Made by a program: the position numbers and the translations under genes. Below are positions 52,264 to 63,235 of a stretch of DNA of 64,000 bases, one piece after another. The stretch is from the NCBI GenBank assembly GCA_016124845.1, contig WGMW01000016.1, forward strand, positions 1-64,000, in the 5' to 3' direction. How positions within the stretch are numbered: the first letter of the stretch is position 1; each line of letters starts with the position of its first letter. The DNA is from Flavobacteriales bacterium. GTDB taxonomy: Bacteria; Bacteroidota; Bacteroidia; UBA10329. The notes beneath the pieces are model-generated. The model made no database searches, was not told the DNA's origin, and saw only the letters and a program-made list of their open reading frames with translations.

Positions 52264-53531
52264 AATTCCCTCTTAAGAATATTGGCACCGATGCTGCAAA
52301 TTAAACATTTTTTGAGGTCGCAGAAATTGGTTTTGAGTTCAATAAGCGCCTGCGATTCGGCCGCGTTATCCACCTGTAAACCCTGATCTGCGAACGCATT
52401 TACCTTGACGTTCCTTTCGGCTGGGAGTTGCTGCAAGATGGCCAATGCACGGTCTTGCAGTTCAGGTTTTGCTTCGCGATGAGCAGACACGAACAGGAAC
52501 GGAGCAACCGCGTTGATAAGAATATGCTGCGCCATGGTGTTGCCCAATGGTTTCGGTTTTACGCTGGATTCTGAACCGAAATTGTAGTGCGTTCGCCAAT
52601 ATTCGGATGGATTCACTTTTAGCAATTGCGGATTCACTTTCTCTTCTTGTTGAGAGAACCATCTGTAAAACGCCCCTGTCTGATGGAACAGCGCTGCCAA
52701 CTGCGCTATCCGAACGGTCGGGAAATTGGCAGGACGCAAGCGCAGAAACTTCCAGCGACTTTTATCCATCGGTTGCAAACCGTATTTGTGTCTCAGAAAG
52801 TCGAATTCCTTTTTCAGCTGTCGCTGATGATCATCCTTAGGAGATTCCAAAAAACCCGCATTGCCGAATAGAATAGCCTCCAATTGAAATGGGTTGTCCT
52901 GATGTTTTGCCAGCACTTTCCAAGAAGTCCGTTTGCCAAGTTCTTCAAACGGTTCGGCATTCACTTTCATCCCAAACGCGCGGAACAGCACGATCATAAA
53001 CGCCTGTTCCAGATCACCCTTGCATTCATCCACCAACGCATGCATCCACTCCGATTTGCGTTGCAACCGACCGATCAGCAACGAATCGAACCATGCATTG
53101 CGAACCAGTTCGGATACCTCCAAAAACTGTTTTCCACAAGGGAGTTCGTCCGAAGAACTGCTCAGGTTCTCATACCGTCTCAGAATCTGATCGGAAACAA
53201 GTGGTTTCAACGCTAAGGTTGAGAACGGACCCAACGGCTCTTTCAGGTCATCCTCAAAAACCACATGTAAGATGATGTTGGCGTAATTGGCATCGTGCTG
53301 ATGGTTGTGCCGCAACCAATCCGAACTGCGGATGTGAACCTCCACATTTCCGACCCATTCCGTACCACCAACCTTTATTCTGGCATTTCGGAAATCAGGC
53401 CCCGCATCAGCGTTCAATTCCCCAGGACGAAGAATTTCCAACGGCTGTCCCTCGGTTGTTCTAAGGTCTTTCTGGCTGAACAGCCGATGTTGCCAAATGT
53501 GATGTAGAAGTTCTTCCTTGGGAAAAGGCAT
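52260..53531 (-). CDS. DUF2851 family protein
   Basis: 423 residues, full length for DUF2851. The N-terminal FPKEELLHHIWQHRLF and the GELNADAGPDFRNARIKVGGTEWVGNVEVHIRSSDW segment are hallmarks; the latter resembles a nuclease-like DxD-x-E/VE pattern, but no activity is known. The rest is alpha-helical. It is the first gene of the four-gene minus-strand operon running to the RmlD-like gene. Confidence 0.92.
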   Translation of the reverse strand: MPFPKEELLHHIWQHRLFSQKDLRTTEGQPLEILRPGELNADAGPDFRNARIKVGGTEWVGNVEVHIRSSDWLRHNHQHDANYANIILHVVFEDDLKEPLGPFSTLALKPLVSDQILRRYENLSSSSDELPCGKQFLEVSELVRNAWFDSLLIGRLQRKSEWMHALVDECKGDLEQAFMIVLFRAFGMKVNAEPFEELGKRTSWKVLAKHQDNPFQLEAILFGNAGFLESPKDDHQRQLKKEFDFLRHKYGLQPMDKSRWKFLRLRPANFPTVRIAQLAALFHQTGAFYRWFSQQEEKVNPQLLKVNPSEYWRTHYNFGSESSVKPKPLGNTMAQHILINAVAPFLFVSAHREAKPELQDRALAILQQLPAERNVKVNAFADQGLQVDNAAESQALIELKTNFCDLKKCLICSIGANILKREL

Positions 53532-53641
53532 GGAGTAAAGATGGAGAATTCATGTCACGTTTCTGTGTTCAGCATCTTTACAGATTCAAAGGGCGCTTCT
53601 CCGTTTACAGCGATTCTTTCAACCCGGACCGAAGCAAATGA

Positions 53642-54199
53642 CTATTCGCCATCGTTGCGTCTGTAACCGATCTTTCTTCGGTTCTGTTGAATTGTTTCCT
53701 GTTGTTTGCTCTCTTCAAACTGTTTGAGGTATTCGAAAATCAGGTCAATGCGCTCATCCTGTCCAGCCATTCTTTCGCGCATGTGTTCCAGTTGAGCAAG
53801 AATGTCCTGATTATTCAGTATCAGTTTTCGCATTCTGGTAAATAGACGGATGATCTGAATGTTCACGGCAATGGCCCGTTCGCTGTTCAACACACTTGAC
53901 AACTGGGCCACACCCTGTTCTGTAAATGCAAACGGTGCATACCGCAATCCCATAGTATCGGGAGAATTGGAGGTGACAAATTGACTCCTCCATTCCTTAA
54001 ACTCATCTTCATCCAACTGAAACATAAAGTCCACAGGGAATCGATTCTCATTTCTCCTCACTTGTCGTTTAAGGTACTTGGTCTCTACACCGTAAAGCTC
54101 AGCCAGATCCCTATCAAGCATCACCTTCTCTCCTCTTATGAGGTAAATCTTGTTCAGCACAATCTCATCTGGCACAGATATTCCCAAATCGTTTACCAT
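53642..54199 (-). CDS. ORF6N domain protein (phage-type DNA-binding)
   Basis: 185 residues. The N-terminal ORF6N domain is clear: KIYLIRGEKVMLDRDLAELYGVETKYLKRQVRRNENRFP, then FAFTEQGVAQLSSVLNSERAIAVNIQIIRLF. The C-terminal part is a predicted coiled coil (MRERMAGQDERIDLIFEYLKQFEESKQQ). The family, named from a phage protein, is common as isolated genes in Bacteroidota chromosomes; a role as an antirepressor-like regulator is suspected. An alternative GTG start at 54217 adds six residues. No phage genes surround it. Confidence 0.9.
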   Translation of the reverse strand: MVNDLGISVPDEIVLNKIYLIRGEKVMLDRDLAELYGVETKYLKRQVRRNENRFPVDFMFQLDEDEFKEWRSQFVTSNSPDTMGLRYAPFAFTEQGVAQLSSVLNSERAIAVNIQIIRLFTRMRKLILNNQDILAQLEHMRERMAGQDERIDLIFEYLKQFEESKQQETIQQNRRKIGYRRNDGE

Positions 54200-54276
54200 T
54201 TTCGAATTAGACAACACAAAACTAAAATTTCATGCTGTTATAAGCGTGGCTTCGTGGAGAATACGCGTCTCGGTGC

Positions 54277-55095
54277 TTACAAAAGCCCCGCTTCTTCCAA
54301 GATCACTTCCATCTGCTGCTGAAGAATGAGTGCTTCGGCACGGGCGGCCTCTGCGAAATCCTCGCCTTTGCTGGCGTAGATGATGGCACGTGATGAGTTG
54401 ACCAACAGACCGCAATGGTCGTTCAGGCCGTACTTGGCAACTTGCGTCAGGCTTCCACCCTGCGCGCCAACACCTGGCACCAATAGAAAATGGTCGGGAA
54501 CGATCTTTCTGATCTTTTTGAGCATGGTTGCTTTGGTGGCACCCACCACAAACATGGTATTGTCCACCGTTCCCCATTCTTTCCCCTGCCGCAATACCGA
54601 CTCAAAGAGTTGTCCGTTCTCGGTATTCAGGTACTGAAGATCGGCCGCGCCCTCGTTGGATGTAAGCGCCAACAGCACCACCCACTTACCCTCGTACTGA
54701 AAATACGGCAACACACTATCCGAACCCATGTAAGGTGATAGTGTGATCGCATCGAAATTCATCTGGTTGAAAAAGCCGCGGGCGTACATTCTGGTCGTGT
54801 TGCCGATATCGCCCCGCTTGGCATCGGCCAATTTCAGAACCTTGTCGGGAATATGCTGCACGGTCTTTTCCAGCGAAAGCCAACCTTCAAAACCGAACGC
54901 TTCATAGAAAGCCGTATTCGGTTTATAGGCAACGCAAAGGTCATGCGTTGCATCAATAACCCGTTTATTGAACTCATAAATGGGATCCTGATAACCCATC
55001 AGATGGTCAGGGATCTTGGCAATATCAGTATCAAGTCCGATGCACAGAAAACTGCGCTTTTTCCGGATCTGCTGAAATAATTGTTGACGGTTCAT
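54277..55095 (-). CDS. pyrF: Orotidine 5'-phosphate decarboxylase (type 2)
   Basis: 272 residues of the longer PyrF branch. [10 protein letters not shown] near the N-terminus, the catalytic [14 protein letters not shown] (Asp-Lys-x-x-Asp type, about 87-100) and [12 protein letters not shown] (phosphate loop) are intact. It makes UMP from OMP. It is divergent from pyrG across 140 bp, so two consecutive pyrimidine steps share one control region. Confidence 0.96.
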   Translation of the reverse strand: MNRQQLFQQIRKKRSFLCIGLDTDIAKIPDHLMGYQDPIYEFNKRVIDATHDLCVAYKPNTAFYEAFGFEGWLSLEKTVQHIPDKVLKLADAKRGDIGNTTRMYARGFFNQMNFDAITLSPYMGSDSVLPYFQYEGKWVVLLALTSNEGAADLQYLNTENGQLFESVLRQGKEWGTVDNTMFVVGATKATMLKKIRKIVPDHFLLVPGVGAQGGSLTQVAKYGLNDHCGLLVNSSRAIIYASKGEDFAEAARAEALILQQQMEVILEEAGLL

Positions 55096-55134
55096 GGTGG
55101 GGCTAAACTAAGAATCTATTCCGCCCGCAGGGCT

Positions 55135-55169
55135 GTTGAAAATCATTGATAATCAACCGGATTTTCAAC
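55135..55169. promoter_or_regulatory. Nested palindrome in the pyrF-pyrG divergent region
   Basis: GTTGAAAATC (55135-55144) and GATTTTCAAC (55160-55169) are perfect inverted repeats, enclosing a second palindrome TTGAT-A-ATCAA. The position between two divergent pyrimidine genes fits an operator, but no regulator is known for it. Confidence 0.45.
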
Positions 55170-55232
55170 CATTCCGGGCATCAGATATTCGTATGTTTGT
55201 CCCCCGGACATCAACCAAACGAACCACCTTAA

Positions 55233-56840
<1,608 letters not shown>

Positions 56841-56873
56841 ACCAACAGGGACATTCCTCACGCATCAAAAGTT

Positions 56874-56904
56874 AAGTTGGGTTTGAAGCATCAAACCCTA
56901 ACTT
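56874..56904. repeat. Palindrome overlapping the yidC -7 box
   Basis: AAGTTGGGTTTGA (56874-56886) and TCAAACCCTAACTT (56891-56904) pair with a single bulge around AGCA. It starts 33 bp after the pyrG stop, and its right arm contains most of the yidC -7 box. It lacks a T tract. Confidence 0.65.
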
Positions 56905-56906
56905 TG
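56899..56906 (+). promoter_or_regulatory. -7 promoter box of yidC
   Basis: TAACTTTG matches TAnnTTTG exactly, 21 nt before the yidC ATG. The predicted leader is about 15 nt. Confidence 0.65.
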
Positions 56907-56927
56907 CCGCCCAATTAAAAAGTCGGA

Positions 56928-58802
56928 ATGGATAAGAATTCAGCCATTGGGCTAACCCTCATCCTGCTCATTTTCATCGGTTTTCAATGGTGGCAAATGC
57001 CTTCGGAAGAAGAGCGTGCCGAAGCGAAACGTGTGCAGGATTCCATCGTTGCTGCCGAAGAGGCGCAACAGCGTTTGGACGCACCTGTGATTGATGAAGC
57101 CGTTGCAGAGGCGAAAAAAGATTCCGTTGCCTTTATGGCGTTGGATGACTCGACCAAGAGCGTACGCCTGCAAGAGCAGTTCGGGGCATTTGGTGATGCT
57201 GCTACTGGCGAAGATGGAACCGTTGTTATCGAGAATGAACTGCTGGCGATCACGCTTAGCAAAAAAGGAGGCTATCCGCTTTCGGTTCAACTGAAAAAAT
57301 ATCAGACCTACGATTCGCTACCGCTACTGCTTTTTGAAGGCGAACAGAACCGTTTCTCCCTCGATTTCTTTGCACAGAATAGAAGAATAAGTACACAGGA
57401 ACTCTACTTCGAACCTACCACAAAAGGCTTTTCTGTAACAGGTGATGAAAAGAAGAGTCTGGGCATGCGTCTTTACGCTGGCGACAACAAGTACATCGAA
57501 TACCTGTACACGCTTACCGGGAATTCCTACATGATCGACTTCGACATGAATTTTGTGGGTGTTGACGATGTCATCGAGCGTACGGCCACAACCTTGGATC
57601 TCCATTGGAAAGATGATCTCCCTCACCAGGAAAAGAGCCTGAAAACCGAAAGGTCCAAGAGTACCATTTACTATCGGCACATGGATGAGGATGTGGATAA
57701 CCTTTCCGAGCGTTCGGACGATGAAGAAACAATCTCGACCGATTTGCAATGGGTGGCATTCAAGCAGCAGTTCTTCAGCACGGTACTTATTGCTAAGGAT
57801 GGCTGGGCTCCCTCCACAGACCTGAGTACAGTTCAAGACGAGGCATCGGAAGATGTGGTCAAGACCTGCGAAGCAAAGTTGACGGTTCCATACGGACATC
57901 GTCCCGTTGAGAATTTCGCCATGCAGGTTTACTACGGCCCCAACCAGTACAACATGTTGAAGAAATTCGACCTCGGGTTGGAAAAGATGATCCCGCTCGG
58001 TTGGGGCATCTTCGGTTGGGTGAACCGCTTTGCCGTAATTCCAGTTTTCAACCTCCTGAAAGACACGGGACTGGGCTATGGAATCATCATCCTCATTCTC
58101 ACATTGGCCATCAAACTCCTGCTGATGCCTTTCACCTACAAGGCTTTCATGAGTACGGCCAAGATGCGCGTGCTGAAGCCCGAGATCGATGAGATCAACA
58201 AGAAATTTGAAGGAAAGGACGACCCGATGGCCAAGCAGCAGGCCACCATGGCGCTGTACAGCAAAGCGGGTGTAAATCCGCTGGGCGGATGTTTGCCAAT
58301 GCTGTTCCAGATGCCAATCCTTATTGCGATGTTCCGGTTCTTCCCAGCATCCATTGAGTTGCGTCAGCAGAGTTTCCTTTGGGCCGATGACCTCAGTAGC
58401 TACGACAGCATTTTCAACCTGCCATTTGAAATTCCATTCTATGGCGATCACGTAAGTCTATTTACGCTACTGATGACCATTTCTACCATCTTCTACACGC
58501 GTTTCAATATGAGCATGCAGGCGGCCAACCCGCAGATGGATCAGATGAAATGGATGATGTATCTGATGCCGGTAATGATGCTCGGTTGGTTCAACAATTA
58601 CGCTTCGGGGTTGAGCTACTATTACTTCCTCGCCAACATGATCACGTTTGCACAGAACTTCGCGTTCAAGAAGTTTGTGGATGAGGACGCGCTTCATAAA
58701 AAGCTTCAAGAGAACAAGAAGAAACCACAGAAGAAATCCGGGTTCCAAAAGCGTTTGGAAGACATGGCAAAAGAGCGCGGCTATCAGGCTCCGAAGAAAT
58801 AA
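56928..58802 (+). CDS. yidC: Membrane protein insertase YidC
   Basis: 624 residues. An N-terminal membrane helix (about 6-22), a long periplasmic domain (about 60-355), and the conserved five-helix insertase core (about 360-590) with ILTLAIKLLLMPFTYKAFMSTAKMRVLKPEIDEINKKF and GGCLPMLFQMPILIAMFRFF, then a Lys-rich tail. It inserts and folds inner-membrane proteins with or without SecYEG. It is downstream of pyrG with its own promoter. Confidence 0.97.
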   Translation: MDKNSAIGLTLILLIFIGFQWWQMPSEEERAEAKRVQDSIVAAEEAQQRLDAPVIDEAVAEAKKDSVAFMALDDSTKSVRLQEQFGAFGDAATGEDGTVVIENELLAITLSKKGGYPLSVQLKKYQTYDSLPLLLFEGEQNRFSLDFFAQNRRISTQELYFEPTTKGFSVTGDEKKSLGMRLYAGDNKYIEYLYTLTGNSYMIDFDMNFVGVDDVIERTATTLDLHWKDDLPHQEKSLKTERSKSTIYYRHMDEDVDNLSERSDDEETISTDLQWVAFKQQFFSTVLIAKDGWAPSTDLSTVQDEASEDVVKTCEAKLTVPYGHRPVENFAMQVYYGPNQYNMLKKFDLGLEKMIPLGWGIFGWVNRFAVIPVFNLLKDTGLGYGIIILILTLAIKLLLMPFTYKAFMSTAKMRVLKPEIDEINKKFEGKDDPMAKQQATMALYSKAGVNPLGGCLPMLFQMPILIAMFRFFPASIELRQQSFLWADDLSSYDSIFNLPFEIPFYGDHVSLFTLLMTISTIFYTRFNMSMQAANPQMDQMKWMMYLMPVMMLGWFNNYASGLSYYYFLANMITFAQNFAFKKFVDEDALHKKLQENKKKPQKKSGFQKRLEDMAKERGYQAPKK

Positions 58803-58850
58803 TTCGGGATCGGTCAGGTTTTTGCCTGTTGCCCGGACAAAATTGATGTT

Positions 58851-59384
58851 ATGAGACCACTACTGATGAGTTTGTCGATAGCTGCGCTGACCTTCGCGGC
58901 CATCGGCTGCAAGAGCAACAAGGACACCACCACGAGTACAGGTACAACAAAGGAAAATCCGGCCACCATGCAGACCGAACCACAGCTTTTGGCATCCATT
59001 GAGCGCACCGCGTGCTATGGTCAGTGCCCCATGTACAAGGCAACCTTCTTCGACAATGGCGAAGTGAAATATGTGGGAAAACGATTTGTGGAGAACGTAG
59101 GAACGTATAGAACCTTGATAAGCGCAGAAGATGTTCAGGACATCAAGAAGAAGATCACAGAATCGGATTACTTCGGTCTGGACAGCCTCTATCCTACTCC
59201 GATCGCAGATTTCCCATCGTGCATCACCGAGGCAAACCTTAATGGAACCCGAAAAAAGGTGATCGACCGAAGAAGCCCACCTGACAACCTTTTGGGTTTC
59301 GAACGCTTTCTGGACAGTCTATTGAAAGACCGCGAGTGGGAAAAGGTTTCTGACAATACCGATTACGATCCGGCAGCCAAATAA
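58851..59384 (+). CDS. DUF6438 domain lipoprotein
   Basis: 177 residues. A lipoprotein signal with lipobox AIGC (Cys about 20) precedes a Ser/Thr-rich linker and a domain beginning ERTACYGQCPMYKATFFDNGEVKYVG, the DUF6438 hallmark with its CxxxCP pair. The function is unknown; the motif occurs in many Bacteroidota lipoproteins. It follows yidC after 48 bp and ends 1 nt from the convergent small membrane protein gene. Confidence 0.85.
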   Translation: MRPLLMSLSIAALTFAAIGCKSNKDTTTSTGTTKENPATMQTEPQLLASIERTACYGQCPMYKATFFDNGEVKYVGKRFVENVGTYRTLISAEDVQDIKKKITESDYFGLDSLYPTPIADFPSCITEANLNGTRKKVIDRRSPPDNLLGFERFLDSLLKDREWEKVSDNTDYDPAAK

Positions 59385-59385
59385 A

Positions 59386-59616
59386 TTATTGGCCGTTCTT
59401 TTTCTCCTTCCTCTTATTGAAGAAATAATTGACCAAGGCAAACACCAAACCCGCTGGTATCCAAAGGATTGCCTCGTGCAGCAAGGAAGAAGCAGTTATC
59501 GGCTTGTTGTGGTAAAGAGGTTCACCAACACCCATGAACAAGATCATGAGCGTGGACCAGAAGATCCATTGAAAGATCCAGCTGTATTTACTAATCTTGG
59601 GTTCTTCTTCTGGCAT
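59386..59616 (-). CDS. Small two-helix membrane protein, unknown function
   Basis: 76 residues with two hydrophobic segments (about 13-30 and 48-64) and a basic C-terminus (NKRKEKKNGQ). I recognise no family. Its ATG overlaps the stop of the upstream TPR/PD40 gene by 1 nt (TAATG), and its stop is 1 nt from the convergent DUF6438 gene; this tight packing supports it being real. Confidence 0.6.
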   Translation of the reverse strand: MPEEEPKISKYSWIFQWIFWSTLMILFMGVGEPLYHNKPITASSLLHEAILWIPAGLVFALVNYFFNKRKEKKNGQ

Positions 59617-61004
59617 TATTCATCAACCTTAGCAGGTGCCATCAAGTTGTAGTTGCTCAGATCGATCTTCATGATGTCGTACTTGCCGTTGGCGCTGCTC
59701 TTGGTGCTGTAGTAGGCCGTTTTGCCATCCGCTGTCACGGTTATTTCCGATTCATCTCCAGGCGTGTTGATCGGGTAACCCAAGTTCATCGGTTCGCTCC
59801 ATGTGCCATCGTCCTGCCGTACCGACTTGAACAGGTCATAGCCGCCCATGTTCTTGTGACCCTTACTACTGAAAAACAGGGTTTTGCCATCTGGGGCGAC
59901 AAACACGCTTTTCTCATCTTCAATGGTGTTCAGCGGACTGACGTTCACGGCTTTTCCCCATTCTGTTGTAGAAATGGCTTCGGCCATCCAAATGTCACCG
60001 TTACCTTTTCCTCCACTCGGTCTTTCGGAAATGAAGTAAATGGTTTTGCCGTCTGCCGTCAGCGAAGCGCCACCATCAAAGTAACCGCTGTTCACGTTCT
60101 TACCCAGCGAATAGGCCTTTGACCATCGGTTCAAACTCATCAATCTGGCCGCATCGGGCGAACCGTCAGCAATCGCATCGCTCGCATTCTTGTTCATCCG
60201 TGTCTTCGCCACGAAAATATCTCCCGAATTCTCATTCTTGAAAATGAACAACTGCCGCCCATCAGGTGAAATGCTCAGGTTGGCATCATGCCCATCATTG
60301 TTGATGGCTCCAGGAATCGGAACGGCTGGCGCCCAACCGTCCAGACTGTCACTCCAATAACTGATATACACATCCTCATACCAATCATTGTCGCCCTCGT
60401 AACGCGTGCCTCCCTCCGTATCGGACCTTCGTGAGGTGAACACCATCAATCGGCCATCGGCAGTAACGGATGGATGATATTCGTGGTTATCGGCCGTGTT
60501 GATGCCATCGCCCGCAGAAGTGATCTTCACATCAACAGGATTTGCCATCAGGTCAATGGTCGTTTGGCATTTTGCTTTCAGCTCATTCGCCTTCTCAATA
60601 TCTGCTTTCGAGAGCTTGTCATTGGCCAAATAAGCATCCAAATGCTTGAGCGCCTCTTCCTGCTCTCTTTCCATGCGGTGGGCCAAAGCCGTGTTGTATT
60701 CAAGGTCTTTATCAATGTTCGGGTCGGCCTCACGTGCTTTTTGTAGGTATGCCAGCGCATCCTTGCCTTGATTGAGGGCGAGATAGCATTCGGCCATGCG
60801 CCAGTTGAGCATGCCATCCGTCCCGTTATCGGTGTAGAGCTCGCGGTAAATGCGGATGGCTCCGTTGTAGTCGCCCTCGGTCATGCTGGATTTGGCCTGC
60901 ATCATCTTGATCTTGTCGGGGCCACCGAGCAGTTGTGCATTAGCTGAAAAATCTGCTGCCAGCATGCAAATGGCCACAGCAACAAGCGTGAAGATCGTTC
61001 TCAT
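59616..61004 (-). CDS. Exported TPR and PD40 (beta-propeller) protein
   Basis: 462 residues from ATG 61004. A signal peptide (MRTIFTLVAVAICMLAADFSANA) precedes two or three TPR helices (about 35-135: GDYNGAIRIYRELYTDNG, MAECYLALNQGKDALAYLQKAREADP) and a WD40-like PD40 propeller (about 165-450) with repeated DGR/DGK-x-L-x-F-x-S units. The layout equals the N-terminal part of PorE-type proteins but no OmpA-like peptidoglycan domain follows, so it is not full PorE. It probably scaffolds in the periplasm; the role is unknown. Confidence 0.8.
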   Translation of the reverse strand: MRTIFTLVAVAICMLAADFSANAQLLGGPDKIKMMQAKSSMTEGDYNGAIRIYRELYTDNGTDGMLNWRMAECYLALNQGKDALAYLQKAREADPNIDKDLEYNTALAHRMEREQEEALKHLDAYLANDKLSKADIEKANELKAKCQTTIDLMANPVDVKITSAGDGINTADNHEYHPSVTADGRLMVFTSRRSDTEGGTRYEGDNDWYEDVYISYWSDSLDGWAPAVPIPGAINNDGHDANLSISPDGRQLFIFKNENSGDIFVAKTRMNKNASDAIADGSPDAARLMSLNRWSKAYSLGKNVNSGYFDGGASLTADGKTIYFISERPSGGKGNGDIWMAEAISTTEWGKAVNVSPLNTIEDEKSVFVAPDGKTLFFSSKGHKNMGGYDLFKSVRQDDGTWSEPMNLGYPINTPGDESEITVTADGKTAYYSTKSSANGKYDIMKIDLSNYNLMAPAKVDE

Positions 61005-61079
61005 GTTCAATACGTTTGGGACTAAAATACTCATTCAATCTGAGCCAGAATCGGTATTGGTTGTTGGTGTTTCAACACC

Positions 61080-61829
61080 TTATGATGACTTACTCAGCCA
61101 GTGGTGAAAAAGTTTCATCGCCTCGCGTTTTTTGTCATCCAAATCATAGCTGATCACCTCTTGCACATAACGTACCAGAATTCCGTGGTCGGCATTGGCC
61201 ATTTGGCGGATGGCCTCTTCTCGGTTTTTAAGCCCAGATTCGAGCGCCTCATCAAAGGCGGAAATAAAATCTTCTGGCAGCGCGCGGTTGCTGACCCAAC
61301 AGGCAAAAACGAACGGCAATCCGGTGTGTTCCTTCCATTCTTCGGCCAGATCATAGACATACGGAAACTTCCCGCGGAGCGGAAACGTGCGGTCGCCAAT
61401 GACCACACCCGCGGTCTTTCCCTTTATCTGCGAAATGAAATCGGCATCCGCAGCTTTCCATTGCGGTGCAATCTTCCACTTATTCTCCGCCAAGTATTGA
61501 ACGAGCTGTACGGAGGTTCTGGACTGATAATCCAACAGAATGGTATCGATCTCATCCAGCGGAACCTCGCTGAACAGGCACACGGTTTCCACCGCGCCAT
61601 CGGCACCGATGCATTTGGTGGAGATGATGTGCGATTCCTTGAGAAGCGGGATGATCGCCACAGGCACGAGCCCCAGATCCACCTCACCGTCCAATAGTTT
61701 CCGCGCGCAATCGGAAGGCATATCGAGCTGCAGATCGATGGAGTTGAGAACGGGATGATGCTGCAGCCCATGAATGAAGGGATACGAATTGGCGTATGAT
61801 ACTGCTGATACCTTGATTCTCTCTTCCAC
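61080..61829 (-). CDS. mqnA: Menaquinone biosynthesis protein MqnA (chorismate dehydratase)
   Basis: 249 residues with the MqnA pattern: IKVSAVSYANSYPFIHGL at the N-terminus, CARKLLDGEVDLGLVPVAIIP, VVIGDRTFPLRGKFPYVYDLAEEW, FVFACWVSN. It removes water from chorismate at the start of the futalosine menaquinone route; most cultured flavobacteria use the classical Men route instead. The start codon is GTG, with no ATG ahead of the conserved core. It is divergent from purB with a 54-bp gap. Confidence 0.9.
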   Translation of the reverse strand: MEERIKVSAVSYANSYPFIHGLQHHPVLNSIDLQLDMPSDCARKLLDGEVDLGLVPVAIIPLLKESHIISTKCIGADGAVETVCLFSEVPLDEIDTILLDYQSRTSVQLVQYLAENKWKIAPQWKAADADFISQIKGKTAGVVIGDRTFPLRGKFPYVYDLAEEWKEHTGLPFVFACWVSNRALPEDFISAFDEALESGLKNREEAIRQMANADHGILVRYVQEVISYDLDDKKREAMKLFHHWLSKSS

Positions 61830-61857
61830 AGGCCAGAATGTTGCGCCCCAAAAATGC

Positions 61858-61865
61858 TAAATTCG
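61858..61865 (+). promoter_or_regulatory. Possible -7 box of purB
   Basis: TAAATTCG, one base off TAnnTTTG, ends 18 nt before the purB ATG; no clear -33 TTG was found at standard spacing. Confidence 0.35.
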
Positions 61866-61883
61866 CGCTTTAACTAACCACGT

Positions 61884-63227
61884 ATGGAACTGAATGTTCT
61901 TACGGCCGTTTCTCCGATAGATGGCCGCTATCGAAAACACACCGAATCTCTTTCCGATTTCTTCTCTGAAGCTGCCCTGATACGCTACCGCGTACGGGTG
62001 GAGATCGAGTACTTCATTGCCCTCTGCGAACTGCCGCTGCCGCAACTGAACGGTTTCAACCATTCGCTGTTCGGCACGCTGCGAAAGATCTACATCGACC
62101 TATCGGATGCGGATGCGCTGCGCGTGAAGGAAATTGAGAAGACCACCAACCACGATGTGAAGGCGGTGGAATACCTCATCAAGGAGAAGATGGATGACCT
62201 CGGCATCGGGGAGCAGAAGGAATTCGTGCATTTCGGGCTTACCAGTCAGGACATCAATAACACAGCCACGCCTTTGATGATGAAAGAGGCCACCGAGCAG
62301 GTGTATCTGCCGCTGTTGGACGAACTCATCGCGAAGCTGAGATCGTTGGCCGAGGAGTGGAAGGACATTCCGCTGTTGGCGCGAACACACGGACAGCCCG
62401 CATCGCCAACCCGCATGGGCAAGGAAATGATGGTTTTTGTGGAGCGACTGGAAGTGCAGAAGGCACAGTTGCTGGCCGTTCCGTATTCCGCGAAATTCGG
62501 TGGCGCCACCGGTAACTTCAATGCGCACAAGGTGGCGTACCCGACCATCGATTGGGTCTCCTTCGCCAACAACTTCGTGAACGGAACCCTCGGACTGAAG
62601 CGTTCGCAGACCACCACACAGATCGAACACTACGACAACATTGCCGCTTGGTGCGATGCGCTGCGCAGGATCAACACCATTGTGCTCGACCTGGACCGCG
62701 ACATCTGGACCTACGTGGCCAACGATCACTTCAAGCAACGGATAAAGGAAGGCGAGGTCGGTTCTTCGGCCATGCCGCATAAGGTCAATCCCATCGATTT
62801 CGAGAATTCGGAGGGGAACATCGGACTGGCCAATGCCGTGTTCACGCACTTGGCAGAGAAACTGCCCGTTTCGCGCCTCCAGCGCGACCTGACCGACAGC
62901 ACCGTTCTGCGCAACATCGGGGTGCCGTTGGGTTACACGCTCATCGCATTCCGTTCCACGCTGCGCGGATTGGGCAAGTTGCTCATCAACGAGGAGAACA
63001 TCCGTCAGGAACTGCAGGATCATTGGGTGGTGGTGGCCGAGGCCATCCAGACCATTTTGAGACGCGAAGGCTATCCGAAGCCGTACGAAGCGCTGAAAGC
63101 CTTTAGCCGCACCAACGCCAAGTTGGATGAGGCGGCCATGCTGGCCTTCATTGATTCATTGAATGTTTCGGAGGAGGTGAAGGCTGAGATGCGCGCCATT
63201 ACGCCTTTCAACTATACGGGTATCTGA
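61884..63227 (+). CDS. purB: Adenylosuccinate lyase
   Basis: 447 residues, full length. The superfamily signature GSSAMPHKVNPIDFEN (about 292-307) and the upstream HTHGQPASPT-type segment (ARTHGQPASPTRMG, with catalytic His) are intact. It cleaves adenylosuccinate to AMP and SAICAR to AICAR, releasing fumarate. It is divergent from mqnA and followed by a MITE-like repeat. Confidence 0.98.
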   Translation: MELNVLTAVSPIDGRYRKHTESLSDFFSEAALIRYRVRVEIEYFIALCELPLPQLNGFNHSLFGTLRKIYIDLSDADALRVKEIEKTTNHDVKAVEYLIKEKMDDLGIGEQKEFVHFGLTSQDINNTATPLMMKEATEQVYLPLLDELIAKLRSLAEEWKDIPLLARTHGQPASPTRMGKEMMVFVERLEVQKAQLLAVPYSAKFGGATGNFNAHKVAYPTIDWVSFANNFVNGTLGLKRSQTTTQIEHYDNIAAWCDALRRINTIVLDLDRDIWTYVANDHFKQRIKEGEVGSSAMPHKVNPIDFENSEGNIGLANAVFTHLAEKLPVSRLQRDLTDSTVLRNIGVPLGYTLIAFRSTLRGLGKLLINEENIRQELQDHWVVVAEAIQTILRREGYPKPYEALKAFSRTNAKLDEAAMLAFIDSLNVSEEVKAEMRAITPFNYTGI

Positions 63228-63235
63228 CCTCCCCC

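Noticed and set aside
57324-58451. 375-codon open frame antisense to yidC
   Set aside because: It mirrors the YidC coding strand and matches no family.
62100-63023. 307-codon open frame antisense to purB
   Set aside because: It mirrors a complete adenylosuccinate lyase; its composition is typical of antisense artefacts.
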